In this document: one piece after another, positions 12,211 to 22,335 of the stretch | How positions within the stretch are numbered: position 1 is the first letter of the stretch | Layout of the letters: every line of letters begins with the position of its first letter | Assembly: GCA_010015655.1 (NCBI GenBank) | Contig: ML976685.1 | Coordinates: 435,942 to 499,941, forward strand | Direction: 5' to 3' | Source of the DNA: Bimuria novae-zelandiae CBS 107.79 | Taxonomy: Eukaryota > Ascomycota > Dothideomycetes > Pleosporales > Didymosphaeriaceae | Length of the DNA: 64,000 nt | Translations under genes and position numbers: made by a program | Notes under the pieces: model-generated | Databases searched by the model: none | Seen by the model: only the letters and a program-made list of their open reading frames with translations | What the model was told of the DNA's origin: nothing

Positions 12211-12473
12211 TATCGCAATCAGACTTCCGGGTTAGGACAAGCGCGCAAAGTCGACCACTAGTACAAGAAAATCGGTGTTCTTTTCTTGTTTAAATTCATT
12301 CCTGTTTACCGATGAAAGTATCGTGTGCTATTCGCACATCGTACTCCCATTCTTCTAGTAGACATTCATGAGCTAGCCCGTAAGGCCACTGGGAAAGAAT
12401 AGGCGATAAGGCCGTTCGATCCCGCTGGAGTCGGCGTTACATTCGATGATACGAGGCACCGAATCTAAGGTCC

Positions 12474-13914
12474 TCAATCGTCACGCTTTTGGACCTTGGG
12501 TATCAATGCCCACGAGATGCCCATGGCGACGATTAAACCAACGAGAATGGGTTGCATGACCTTCACACCGACCTGGCTAGCGATTACTCCAGTCAGCGAG
12601 GGAAACAATGCCCCGCCGGCCTGAGCCAGCACAAATATAAGGCCTATCGCAGTGGCCTGTATGCGTTTCTCAAAGGTCTTTGATGCAATTGACATTCCCT
12701 GACACCGTGATCAGTACGTGTCAGCCGATTCTGCTTGAAAACTTACAGTAGCAAACAAAGGCCCGTAGAAGAACCCAAGCAAAGAGATCGATACTGCACT
12801 GCTCACCAGGTTGGGAACCAGCCAGAAGATCAAATGGAATGTTAAGATCATGCAGCAGTACCCCATGCTCATTCTTCGTTCGCCAAATCGATGCGTGGGC
12901 TCGGCTAGAAGAACTCTACCGAGAAAGATCCCGCCCCAGAAGCCGGCGGGAACGTAGCCAACTTCAGGAAGCCTTCCGTTTCGCGCCGATACAAGGTATT
13001 CAACTATCCAGCCGCCGGCAGTGATGCCGGTTCCGAGCATGAAAAAGTAGAACATAGAGAGAAGATAGATGGGTGGAGATTTGAGGGTGAGCACCATATC
13101 GCGGGATGCTGACTTGCTTCGACTGTTGGAACCTTCTTGATCAGTCTCGGATGGGTACATATGATGCCGAATCTTCAGGCTGTCGCGGAAAGTGACGAGC
13201 ATAGCTAGTATGTTGATGCAGCCGATACCGACTAAGAAGAGGTAGAAGAGGTGCCACCGATCGCCTACCCTAGCTGCCATCGCAGTAGCCACGAATGGTG
13301 CGATAAGGCAGCCCAATGCATACATGGCGTGAATGAAACCCAGCCACCTGTGAGCGCCCTTGATCGATGCAACAAAGGTGTTCCCGTGGCTGTCTTGGTA
13401 GCCCATTCCTGCTGCTTGAAAAAAGAATGTCACAACGTAAAGTCCGAAGGGTGGTGACCAGAATCTGAGAAGGTTTGCGGCTAGTTGTAAGCTGGCTCCG
13501 ATGGTCAGTATGGTGCCGAGCTGGAAGTAATGCGAGAAGTGACTGTTTGTTGCAGCAGCGAGCAACCAGCCGAGGAAGGTGGCAGCATAGCTGAGGTAAT
13601 TAGCAGGATGAAGGTATAGGCCAGATATGAGAGACATACATGAGTGCAACCATTTCAGTGCCAACATTGTTTGTACGAAGGATGTAAGGTGTCAGGGCAC
13701 CTAGACTCCCGTCGTTCAAACCCGCGAAAAGAAACAAAAACCCGACAGCTAAAATCTTGGTGATCGTCTTCTTATTCAGGACAAGATCATCGTTTGGCGT
13801 AGACTCTTCACCAGTGTGCACAGTGGGACTCGAATTGTTCTGTATAGGCTGCAGCTCGATATCGGCCAGGCCTGTCACTGTGCCAACATTCTCAGTTATC
13901 GTTGTGGTAGACAT
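12474..13914 (-). CDS. Major facilitator superfamily transporter (447 aa, three exons)
   Basis: Exons on the minus strand: 13914-13640, 13590-12747, 12698-12474; introns of 49 and 48 bp with GTATGT and GTAAGT donors and CAG acceptors, which join in frame to 447 residues. The N-terminal 50 residues are hydrophilic and cytosolic; about 12 hydrophobic segments follow, with the first transmembrane segment containing the GLNDGSLGALTPYI signature seen in fungal MFS proteins of the Bsc6/fucose-permease-like type, and a hydrophilic loop near the middle (Ser/Lys-rich, around residues 235-260) typical of the 6+6 fold. Predicted to move a small solute across the plasma or vacuolar membrane; substrate unknown. 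It is intact with no RIP-type damage despite lying 261 bp from a transposon. It shares a 617-bp divergent upstream region with the proline-rich gene. Confidence 0.9.
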
Positions 13915-14531
13915 ACCGGAGGGGAAAAGAGGACTAGAATGCGGAGAGTGAAGGACGGATACGGATCACAGAAGCAACATTTCAACTGATAGCCACAGTG
14001 CCAGTTGATTTATGCTCGCAAGCATGGCCGAAGAGGGAAAAACGGCCAACCTGTCGCCAAGGTGGAGAAACGGCTGGGGTGTCCCGTCAGATCTTTCCCT
14101 ACATGGTGAGGTTACCGACGGAAGGGGGAGCCGAGACTCCGGCTGCACCTTCCGTGCACGCTCCATCCAAATGATATCCCCCTTCCTTAACACCCCAACA
14201 CCTCGGTAAGGTCATTCAATGCAGTCGTAGAGGTATTTCGCGTACCTATGGGACATTGACCGACTGAATATCATATACATTGTGACCAGTGCCCGCTAAG
14301 CTAATATGGACAATGATTGGTTGGGCCGGGTGGTGCTCCGCCACTTCTGACGGCCCTTCCGTGAGCGCTGAGGAGGCGGAGCCAGCGCCGGCGAACATTA
14401 ACACCTCACAAGCAAGGCCTTCCCTTCACTTTCTATTTTCTACTCACGTCTCTCTCCACGCTTCCACGTTTGACACTTTCGGCCCGCTTACGCGTACGCT
14501 CAAGGTGGCGATATAGATATACACTGATATC
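13915..14531. promoter_or_regulatory. Divergent upstream region of the MFS and PY-motif genes
   Basis: 617 bp between two start codons pointing away from each other. It contains GCCGAGACTCCGGC near 14130, an inverted CGG-type pair resembling a Zn2Cys6 factor site. That it regulates either gene is inference. Short open frames here (for example 14012-14209, 14289-14516) lack support. Confidence 0.35.
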
Positions 14532-15296
14532 ATGGTCATTCTCGGTGGCCTTGAAATCGTTGCGGGAGGCTACCTAGTCCACCGCTACCACAAAAAGCAG
14601 AAGGAGAAGAAGCGACTCGTCGAAGAAGCCCAACAGAGACGTAACAACACGTTTCCCGGCGCGAAACCGCATTACCAACACCATCACCAATATCAAGCTG
14701 GACCTATACCGCAGCAGAAGTATGGCTGCGTCGCACATGGTCCGCCGAACCGTCCTCCACCGCCGTTTGCTCCTCCACATCGCCCATACACAGAGCCCCC
14801 GGCCCATCGACCGCACCATTCCCCGTCCTCATCCCAGCCGCAGCCTTTCATGATACCGCGGCGTCCGGTCCCCAAGCGGCAGTACACGCAGCAACCATAC
14901 GAGGCGGCGCCCCCGATTATAATACAGCCGCTGCAGCGAGCGGACTCCTTTGCAACCATATCGCGTATGCCCATCGCCAATGGCTACAGACCGAGTGACG
15001 TCACTGAAGACGCTCCCTTCCCACCGCGCCCACACAACCAACAACTGTCGCCGATTCCCCAGTCGCCCATGAACTCTCCGTATGGGAACCCTGGATTTGC
15101 TGTATCATCGCCCGCGTTGGGCAATAACCCTACCACACCTACTTACGGTCCCGGGTTGCGTGGTGGGGGACATACTGTAGATGATAACTGGGAGACATAC
15201 AACCAGAGGCCGAGTCACGCACACTATGCGCCATCCGAATCAACTGCGCTTGGAGAGGCAAGGGATGATGATCCGCCGCCGCCTTATCGTCCTTAG
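14532..15296 (+). CDS. Membrane-anchored proline-rich protein with C-terminal PY motif (254 aa)
   Basis: Single-exon frame from ATG 14532. Residues 2-18 form one hydrophobic segment with GG spacing (VILGGLEIVAGGYLVHR), followed at once by a Lys/Glu/Arg-rich charged stretch (about 20-40), the layout of a type III or tail-in signal anchor with the bulk in the cytosol. Residues 45-250 are disordered, rich in Pro, His, Gln and Tyr, with poly-Pro runs (PPPPF) that could bind SH3 domains. The last residues are DDDPPPPYRP: a PPxY motif, the ligand of WW domains such as those of the Rsp5/Nedd4 ubiquitin ligase. A membrane-bound Rsp5 adaptor is an attractive guess, not a demonstrated role. I do not recognise a named family. 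Intact, normal composition. Confidence 0.78.
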   Translation: MVILGGLEIVAGGYLVHRYHKKQKEKKRLVEEAQQRRNNTFPGAKPHYQHHHQYQAGPIPQQKYGCVAHGPPNRPPPPFAPPHRPYTEPPAHRPHHSPSSSQPQPFMIPRRPVPKRQYTQQPYEAAPPIIIQPLQRADSFATISRMPIANGYRPSDVTEDAPFPPRPHNQQLSPIPQSPMNSPYGNPGFAVSSPALGNNPTTPTYGPGLRGGGHTVDDNWETYNQRPSHAHYAPSESTALGEARDDDPPPPYRP

Positions 15297-16385
15297 GCGG
15301 CACGGCTATGATTGCTCTCATGTGAGCATTGCTGACCGGGTCGACACGAGCTCCACCACGGACGTCTGACTCTTGGTAGTTTGGGAAGCTGGATCATCTG
15401 GATTTTCGATGCGGGCATACGAAAGTTTTCGTTTCTTCATTCTCTATTCGACCTTACGATTGTAATACAATTACGACCTTCCTACGACGCGGCATGCAAA
15501 GCCCTCGAATCATGGAAGCAAACTTTCTTTCTTGCTGTCAGTGGGTCTCGGATGGCGATTTCCTTTTAAAGAATTGGTTGCTGATATGCAAAGTTGCTAG
15601 CCTAATAGTACGCTTTTTCTTCGATACGAGTGCGCCCCAGTACATTGGACTATTCACCAGTCCTCTGACCATGTGCAGCTAACTCTTGAATCAGTGGGGG
15701 AAAAAAAGAAACTGGTACTGTTAACTGGCTCCTACCTCGCTTTCTCATCCCACAGCCGGGAAGCGTTACCAAGAACGCTTATCTCCGCAAGAACATCACT
15801 CTCGGGCGAATATTCGCTCTTGCGGTGATGTCTGCTAAGAGAGCACGACTATCATCAACCCCATGCAAGCTTCCAGCATGCCAAGAGGATACCCCGCTGC
15901 GGACGTCCCCACACGTGCAGCGTTACATCCCAGATGCGTTCTAATCAAGTACCCCGTAAGATCTACCTTGCCCCGTGATAAAAACAGCAACAAGGGCCAA
16001 TGAAGTCGTCAAATTCGGTATCGCAATTTTGTTGTGTCATTCGTAACGCTCTGTGAGCTTCGGTAGCTGCTTTGAAGCGACCACGGCGTGGTAGACCCGT
16101 TCCTGGATGAGGAAGCTGCGAGATATCACGACATGGAACTACGCCCACACTGTCCTCGTACAAGCCCGATAACTGCCGGTGACGCGTGCTCTCAGCATTT
16201 TGCACTTGGCATTCACTGTGTATCTCGAAATCCTTATTCGTCATGTCGACGCACGCAGCTACCCGGATGTTCCCAAGATCCGGGTGCGCAATAAGAATTC
16301 ATTTGAGCGCATGTACCTTCTTTTTTGTACCACTCCGCACTCTGAATGGGACTAATAGCTGCAATTGAGTCGGAAACAAACCATC
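15297..16385. other. Intergenic region with one imperfect palindrome, no gene supported
   Basis: Normal composition. Short frames at 15381-15569, 15494-15682, 15963-16244 and 16088-16294 are unsupported. At 15785-15825 CCGCAAG and CTTGCGG pair around a perfect palindrome GCGAATATTCGC (15806-15817). Its position, about 490 bp downstream of the PY gene and 560 bp upstream of the peptidase pseudogene, does not identify a role. Confidence 0.45.
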
Positions 16386-18800
16386 ATGCCTCGAATGCTG
16401 TCGGTAGCCGTCTTGCTTGGTGGTCTCGCATATGCCTGCCAGAAGGATTGGGACGCACTCGCACGGCGCTCACACCACCAAGTACACAATCGCCATGCCA
16501 AACGGGCTGAAGTCATGTACTCTCCTAGCTTGAGTGAGATCGAATCCATTTTAATCAATTCTTTCGAAAACAAGTCCATTTCGGACTGGTCTTACTACTA
16601 CACCCATGGCGATCACTTGGGCTCGCACAACAAGAGCATGGCGGACCGGACCGTGCAGAAGTGGAAGGATACTGGGCTCGATGCGTGGATCGAGGAGTTT
16701 CCTATATGGTACACGTATCCTGAGGTACGCTAATTTCAGCACCATGCGAGAAAGCATACGGTAGATTAATATGCAACAGCACAGCAGTTTGACCTTGATA
16801 AGACCGGATAACACGACTCATGAGGCGAATTTGGTGGAAGATATACTGGCCGAAGACGACACGAGCTCATACGCAAATCTCATCCCAGCATACCATGCAA
16901 TGAGCGCTTCAGGGGATGTGACCGCGCAGTATGTCTATGTAGGGTAAGTTTTGCTCCTCGATTGTGTATCACAAACATGTTGACCCTGAGTATAGTCGCG
17001 GCACCCGGGCAGACTTCCAGGTACTCAAGGATGCGGGTATCGAACTGAAAGGCAAGATCGCTCTAGCGAACTATGGCGGTCTCTACCGGGGAACTAAGGC
17101 GAAGAATGTTCAAGACAACGAGATGGTGGGCTGAGTCTTATTCACAGACCCTCTGGATGACGGCGAGATCACCGAAAAGAATGGTTATGAAGCGTATCCT
17201 AGTAAGAGTGCCACATACACAGCGCTTCAGAAGCTGACTAAACCAGACGGTCCGGCGCGGAACCCTTCATCGATACAACGCGGCAGCGTCAGATTTTCTT
17301 CGCTGTACTCCGGAGACCCGACAAGTAAGTTGCGTGCAATACACAACTCTGGAAGCAGTACTAAGTTTGCTTTGCATAGTTGTTGGGTATGCATCATCGA
17401 ACGACTCTGCGCGTGGAGACACCAAGCCTTATAATCCTTCCATCCCATCTATTCCTCTCAGCATGAAAGACGCGCTTCTTCTTCTCGCTGCTCTCGAAGG
17501 CAACGGCGTATCTGCAGAGAGAGCGAACAGAAACGGGTAGCAAGGTGGCTTCAGCAACGCCACTTACAACTCTGGCCCAACTCCTGGTGCGTTGATCAAC
17601 ATCGACCATTTGATGGAACAATACATTGCACCCGTCTGGGATGTCATCGGCTTTATTAACGGAACCAGCCCAGATGAGGTCGTTGTCGTTGACAATCACC
17701 GCGACGCATAGGTCATCGGAGGAGCGGCGGATCCAAACTCAGGTTCAGCTATCATCGCAGAGCTTGCAAACGCTTTTGGGAAGCTTCTTGCAAAGGGTTG
17801 GAAGCCTAGGAGAACAATGTATGTCACCTGACACTTCCCAATAGTTGTTATGCTAACAATTGAAAGCATTTTCAGCTCATGGGATGCCGAAGAGTTTAGT
17901 CTCCAAGGCTCTACCGAGTGGGTTGAAACCCATCTTCCCTGGTTGCAAACAACCACTGTCGCCTACCTCAACATGGACGTCGGTGTCTCTGGCCCACGCA
18001 CGAACTTCGAAGGATCCGGCGAAATCCAGACCTTCGTCGTTCAGCAAATGAAGAAAATCTTGTTCCCCGAAGGCTATGGTGACTTCCTCACGATCTACGA
18101 CATGTGGTACAATACCTCCAAAGGCAGTATTTCGCCACTGAGAAGCAGCAGTAACTACGCAAGCTTCTATCAGAACGGCATTGCGGCTATCGACGTCGGT
18201 AGCAGCAACGGCCCGAGCGATCCTGTGTATCACTACCACTCGAACTACGACTCCTACCACTGGATGTCCACCTTTGCAGATCCAGACTTCCGCCTCCACA
18301 CTGCTATGGGTCAGTTTTTCTCATTGGTAGTGTATCACATTGCAGAGGACCCGCTAATTCCTTGGGACCTTCCTCACGCAGCGAGGGTCCTTTCCGACTA
18401 CCTCTCCGAGTTCAACGAGATAGTTTCTACCTCGGACACTCCTGATCTCGATCTAACGCCTCTCGCCGATGCCATTGCGGAATTCACCAAGCAAGCTGAG
18501 CGCATTGATAAGATTGGAAAGCAAGCGCTTGTGTTCAGCGATACTAACATGCTGGGCGTGGTGAACAGCAAATATCGCGACTTTCCTAGGGGCTATGCGA
18601 GCGCTGGCGGGCTGCCTCGCAGGGAAACGTTCAAGAACACAATTAGTGCGCCGGGAATTGATAATGGGTATGGAGCGGACGTTTTCCCAGCTGAGACGGA
18701 TAACGTGAATGGAGGAAATCAAACGGCTGCTGAGGAGTGGATTGGGAAGACCGCGAAAGCGGTGCTGCGGGCGGCGGAGATATTGCAGATGGAGGAGTAA
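16386..18800 (+). pseudogene. M28 metallopeptidase, glutamate carboxypeptidase II type, with three in-frame stops
   Basis: Exons 16386-16724, 16780-16943, 16996-17324, 17380-17818, 17867-18800; introns of 48-55 bp with canonical ends join in register to 735 codons, the normal family length. The start is ATG 16386 with a signal peptide (LSVAVLLGGLAYAC). All zinc-site residues are present: His384 in HRDA (17697), the Asp of ADPNSGSA, the Glu432-Glu433 pair in WDAEEFSLQGS, the Asp of NMDVGVSG and His548 in HYHSNY. Three stops break it: TGA 17132-17134, TAG 17538-17540 and TAG 17709-17711, the last replacing the family's Trp in HRDAW (TGG to TAG, as RIP would do). Splice sites and the remaining frame are preserved, so inactivation is recent. 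Translational readthrough or an assembly error is possible but three stops argue for a pseudogene of a secreted or vacuolar peptidase. Confidence 0.88.
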
Positions 18801-19339
18801 AGGACTGTTGCACAAAAGATGCTGGGTTCTGACGAGCGACGAATGACGGAAGCGAGAAGAGAAATGGACGGATGTCTCTGAATCTGTAGAGCATGTAGCT
18901 GCTGCTACAGTGCAGAATAGAGAGTACAGTGTGTCACCCTAATGCGATGACTAACTGTACTCGGTGCTCTTTTCTAATCCCTAGAGATGACTGTACTGTG
19001 CTACCTCTAGAAGAGCCCGTCAACTCCAAAGTTCATCGTCGTGTAAATGCGTACTCTAGTATGTGCGAAACCGGAAGGCTTGTCCCATCCGGGACAAGCC
19101 ACCGGTCCACTACTATGACTCTTAACCTCACCACATGTATACCGATGCGCTCTGGTCATTTAACTTAAGACTCATCAATCACTTTGGTGCCTCCCAAATT
19201 GCCCCGCTTCATCCCACCTTCCTATCTCGGTCGCTTGCTAACCAGATCGCCCCACGTAGCTGACTAGGGCATCCCGACGCTTGAGTGCACCCTGAGTCGT
19301 GGCATGCTCGCAAACGACAGTCACCAATGTGTGACTCTT
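18801..19339. other. Intergenic region with a strong short hairpin
   Basis: Downstream flank of the peptidase pseudogene. At 19077-19100 GGCTTGTCCC, loop ATCC, GGGACAAGCC forms a perfect 10-bp stem, bracketed by CCGG on both sides. No gene is supported. Confidence 0.5.
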
Positions 19340-19537
19340 TACTGTGGTATCCGGTGAAAGTAGTGTCAGTGGGGCTGTGGCGTTGCGTCTTGAAACATAG
19401 ACATATGGCTGGATAGGAGTGTGAGAGCCAATCAATTCTGCTTATTCATAAGTAGCAACCAATAGGTACCCTTTTATACGTACAGACACACGCACAGACC
19501 TTCATCTCCACGACTACTTTCGCCGGATACCACAGTA
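19340..19537. mobile_element. Mariner-type MITE (194 bp)
   Basis: A 194-bp non-coding element, 19342-19535, with inverted ends CTGTGGTATCCGG[T/C]GAAAG extending to about 23 bp, flanked by TA at 19340-19341 and 19536-19537. The terminal bases CTGTGGTAT match the ends of the Tc1/mariner element at 28284-29603. It lies about 225 bp upstream of the DmpA-like gene, inside its probable promoter. There is no coding capacity and no RIP-like decay. Confidence 0.82.
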
Positions 19538-19760
19538 AAATTTCGTACGGGAATAAGATTGCTTCTAATCTGTGCTTGAACGGTCAATCACTTGTACCAT
19601 GGAACGGCTGGGCTAGCAAATAACGACGATATCCGATATCCGCATCACCAGAGGGGAACTTAGCGAGTTCAAGAAGTCTACTTAAGAAGCGGCGATGAAG
19701 AAGAATAACCTGCATCAACACTAAGCCATTGCATACCAACTTCAACTTTCCCACTCCAAA

Positions 19761-20969
19761 ATGTCTCAATCATCCTCCTCTACCACTCCTCGCCAGCGCG
19801 TTCGGGACCTCTTGCCCACAGCGCACCTTGGTCGCTACCAGCCAGGTCCGAAGAACAGTCTCACAGATATACCCGGCGTACTCGTATCCACCCAATCTAT
19901 CCGCTCTTCCCCTCTCTACCCCAATGCGCCAGCCAATTCCATCAACACCGGCGTCACCACCATCCTCCCTCGCAAAGACTGGTTCCACAAAGCCTGCTTC
20001 GCGGGCCTCTTCCGCTTCAACGGCTCCGGCGAGATGACGGGGTCCCACTGGATCGAGGAAACCGGGCTCCTGCACTCTCCCATCGTCATTACCGGTTCTT
20101 TCGGCGTTGGCGCTGCGTATGACGGCATCTATCAGTACGCCATACGCGAGTATGCCGATGCAGAGGGGACAGTGGACTGGTTCCTGACGCCCGTGGTAGC
20201 AGAGACGTTCGACGGGTTCCTGCACGATGTGACGAAGTTTGCTGTTACGCCACAGCACATCGTGCAGGGTATCGACTCAGCGAGCAGCGAGGTTGTGAAG
20301 GAGGGGAATACTGGGGGTGGAACGGGTATGCTGGCGCATTGGTTCAAGGGCGGGACTGGATCGAGCAGTCGCATCGTACCTGGGGAGGGCAAGAAGGAGT
20401 ATACGGTTGCGGCGCTCGTACAGGCGAACTACGGCGCTATGCGCGACTTTCGTATCGCTGGGGCACCGGTTGGCAGATTGATCTTTGAGGAGCAGGAACG
20501 CATGGCACGAGACAGTCCGGAAGACCCAAGGATGATGTCCCAGGCATCGCTTCTGTTCAAGCACATTATGGAGCACAAGGATAAGAAGGACGGATCCATC
20601 ATTATTATCCTGGCGACTGACGCGCCGCTGCACCCCACACAACTTCAACGTTTAGCGAAACGAGCTACGGTCGGGCTGTCGAGAGCGGGTGGTTGGGGCG
20701 CGAACCCGAGTGGAGATATCTTCCTGGCGTTTTCCACAGCGGCGGAGGTCGAGGTGCAGAATGATTCTGACCGGTGGACGCCGAAGGAGAGAAACATTGA
20801 CATGATCGAAGACGCAACGATCAATGCGCTGTTTGAGGCTGGCGCGGAAGCAGTAGAGGAGGCAATCTTGAATGCGGTTTGTATGGCTGAGGATACGGTT
20901 GGGTTCAAGGCGACGGTGGACGCTCTGCCCCTGGAGAGGGTGAAGGAACTAATGGAGAAGTACTTGTAA
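19761..20969 (+). CDS. DmpA-type (P1/S58) N-terminal-nucleophile aminopeptidase (402 aa)
   Basis: Single-exon intact frame from ATG 19761. The family (L-aminopeptidase/D-esterase DmpA and beta-peptidyl aminopeptidases) matures by autocleavage to give two chains, the new N-terminal residue acting as nucleophile. Here the cleavage pair is Gly278-Ser279 within [14 protein letters not shown] (Ser codon 20595-20597). Other family blocks: [11 protein letters not shown] near 30, GVTTILPR near 65, [10 protein letters not shown] near 90, and [15 protein letters not shown] near 225 with the oxyanion-site Asn. The C-terminal block [14 protein letters not shown] (about 313-326) is also typical. No signal peptide, so probably cytosolic, hydrolysing short or unusual N-terminal peptides. 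It stands alone between a MITE and an ABC transporter; no operon logic applies. Confidence 0.92.
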   Translation: MSQSSSSTTPRQRVRDLLPTAHLGRYQPGPKNSLTDIPGVLVSTQSIRSSPLYPNAPANSINTGVTTILPRKDWFHKACFAGLFRFNGSGEMTGSHWIEETGLLHSPIVITGSFGVGAAYDGIYQYAIREYADAEGTVDWFLTPVVAETFDGFLHDVTKFAVTPQHIVQGIDSASSEVVKEGNTGGGTGMLAHWFKGGTGSSSRIVPGEGKKEYTVAALVQANYGAMRDFRIAGAPVGRLIFEEQERMARDSPEDPRMMSQASLLFKHIMEHKDKKDGSIIIILATDAPLHPTQLQRLAKRATVGLSRAGGWGANPSGDIFLAFSTAAEVEVQNDSDRWTPKERNIDMIEDATINALFEAGAEAVEEAILNAVCMAEDTVGFKATVDALPLERVKELMEKYL

Positions 20970-22335
20970 GAGGACAAGAGAATGTAGAAGAAAAACCAAT
21001 CGAAGCAATCGCGTGCTGCCATGGAAAACCATTGCTCTAGTGTTTCCAAATGTTCGATCCTGGACAAGTTCGAAATTCTACAGCGTGTGAGATCTTGTAT
21101 GAGCCAAAGCCGATTTTCATCGGCTGTGTCCCCACGAACAATCAGATTGCGGGAAATTCACCACTCATGATACCTCGCGGGTGTCAAGGTGGTCCAGATT
21201 CGAATTCCTTCGTACTCTTGAGGGGCAACGGCCCATCGTGAAGGCTTCCCAGTGCTAATTGGAGGAGTCCTCGGATGACTCAATATGAGCTGCGGTGTAT
21301 GTACGCCAACGAGAGGCACTAGTACCCGAGCGCTTGGGAATTTTACCACATTGAGCGACAAAGTCATCGTGATGCACTGCACTGCCTGCTTGCGAAACGT
21401 GTCCTGCAATCAACAATAAAACTTACTCTACTGATCAACACTCAAAGCCGTGTGCATGGTGGGGTTGAATTCCGAATTCCGAATTCCTGATGTGGATGCG
21501 AAAAGATAAGCCCCTTGCTGGCGATCCTTTCGGAGGTAGAGTTGCCGGGAGTTTCTGCCATTACTCTCATTCAATCACATTCGTTCATCGTGAGGCGGCA
21601 TCAATGACGACCACATTCGGTTCTGCTGTTGCCTAAGTCCAGGATACTTGTGTTGTAAAAAAAGATCGGGGTCGGAAGTCGGTTTTAATCGGTGCGGAGT
21701 TCGCACCGAGCCGATCCTTCGCGACATACCCTGTTCTTGCATTTCGGGTGATTGGTTCGTTTAGGTCGTATCGCATTCGCATGCACCGTATCGTCTACGC
21801 AACTCCAGCTGCACTGCTTCAAATTGTTGACCACTGACGGAAGACCAACTCCTTTTCGCATCCTCCGGTGACTCTCCGCAGTAATTAGGCACCGAATAAA
21901 CACGCTCCTTACCGATCAGCGAACTCCTTGCCTTGTTGTGCCCTGTGTATCTTAAGTACACGGGCTGCTCTTGCCGCTCCTGTTGTTTGCCTTTCACTCT
22001 TGGCCCGGCTGATCGGCATTCCACAGACCTGGATACCAACTTAGACCTTCAGTTCAGTTACACTAGCTTCCAGCGTCTTTGGAATTGAGCTTTACGGCCG
22101 TGCCAAACAAGCTCAACCTTGGAAACCTCACTTGCACGTTTTGTCGCTCTGCGACCCACTTTAGGTTAGCCGCAGCTTCCTTCTCGAACGCACTACCTTC
22201 TGTTTACGGTATAAGCTTCGAACGGCTACTCGCCTCCCTGGTTGCGCCACTGGTAATCACTTCTGCTTGCCATCGTTTCATCACCTTCACGACATGCCTA
22301 GGACCTAACGTTGCGACACTCCAGTCAAGTTCCAC
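20970..22335. promoter_or_regulatory. Long upstream region of the ABC transporter gene
   Basis: 1.37 kb without a supported gene. It contains three tandem GAATTCC units at 21467-21487 and, at 21664-21716, a run of TCGG repeats ending in a nested hairpin: stem TCGGTGCG (21689-21696) and CGCACCGA (21702-21709), with outer arms GATCGG and CCGATC. CGG triplets are what Zn2Cys6 drug-response regulators bind; a link to pump regulation is inference. The first part is the 3' flank of the aminopeptidase. Confidence 0.4.

Larger units (their letters stand above)
4771..12212 (+). mobile_element. Pogo-like DNA transposon B, split by a copia element
   Basis: The element proper is 4773-12210 with TA duplications at 4771-4772 and 12211-12212. 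Removing the inserted copia element and one copy of its target duplication leaves 2136 bp, nearly the length of element A. The terminal repeats are unrelated to those of A except for the TA target, so this is a different family of similar size. The interior is more AT-rich than A, suggesting heavier or repeated RIP. Confidence 0.92.

Noticed and set aside
16365..16385. Upstream TTG start for the M28 peptidase
   Set aside because: The ATG at 16386 directly precedes a good signal peptide; a TTG start is not expected in a fungal nuclear gene.
16386..18800. Stop-codon readthrough of the M28 peptidase
   Set aside because: Three stops of two types without a shared readthrough context make decay the simpler explanation.
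21467..21487. GAATTCC triplet as a heat-shock element
   Set aside because: GAA and TTC units lack the two-base spacing of a heat-shock element.
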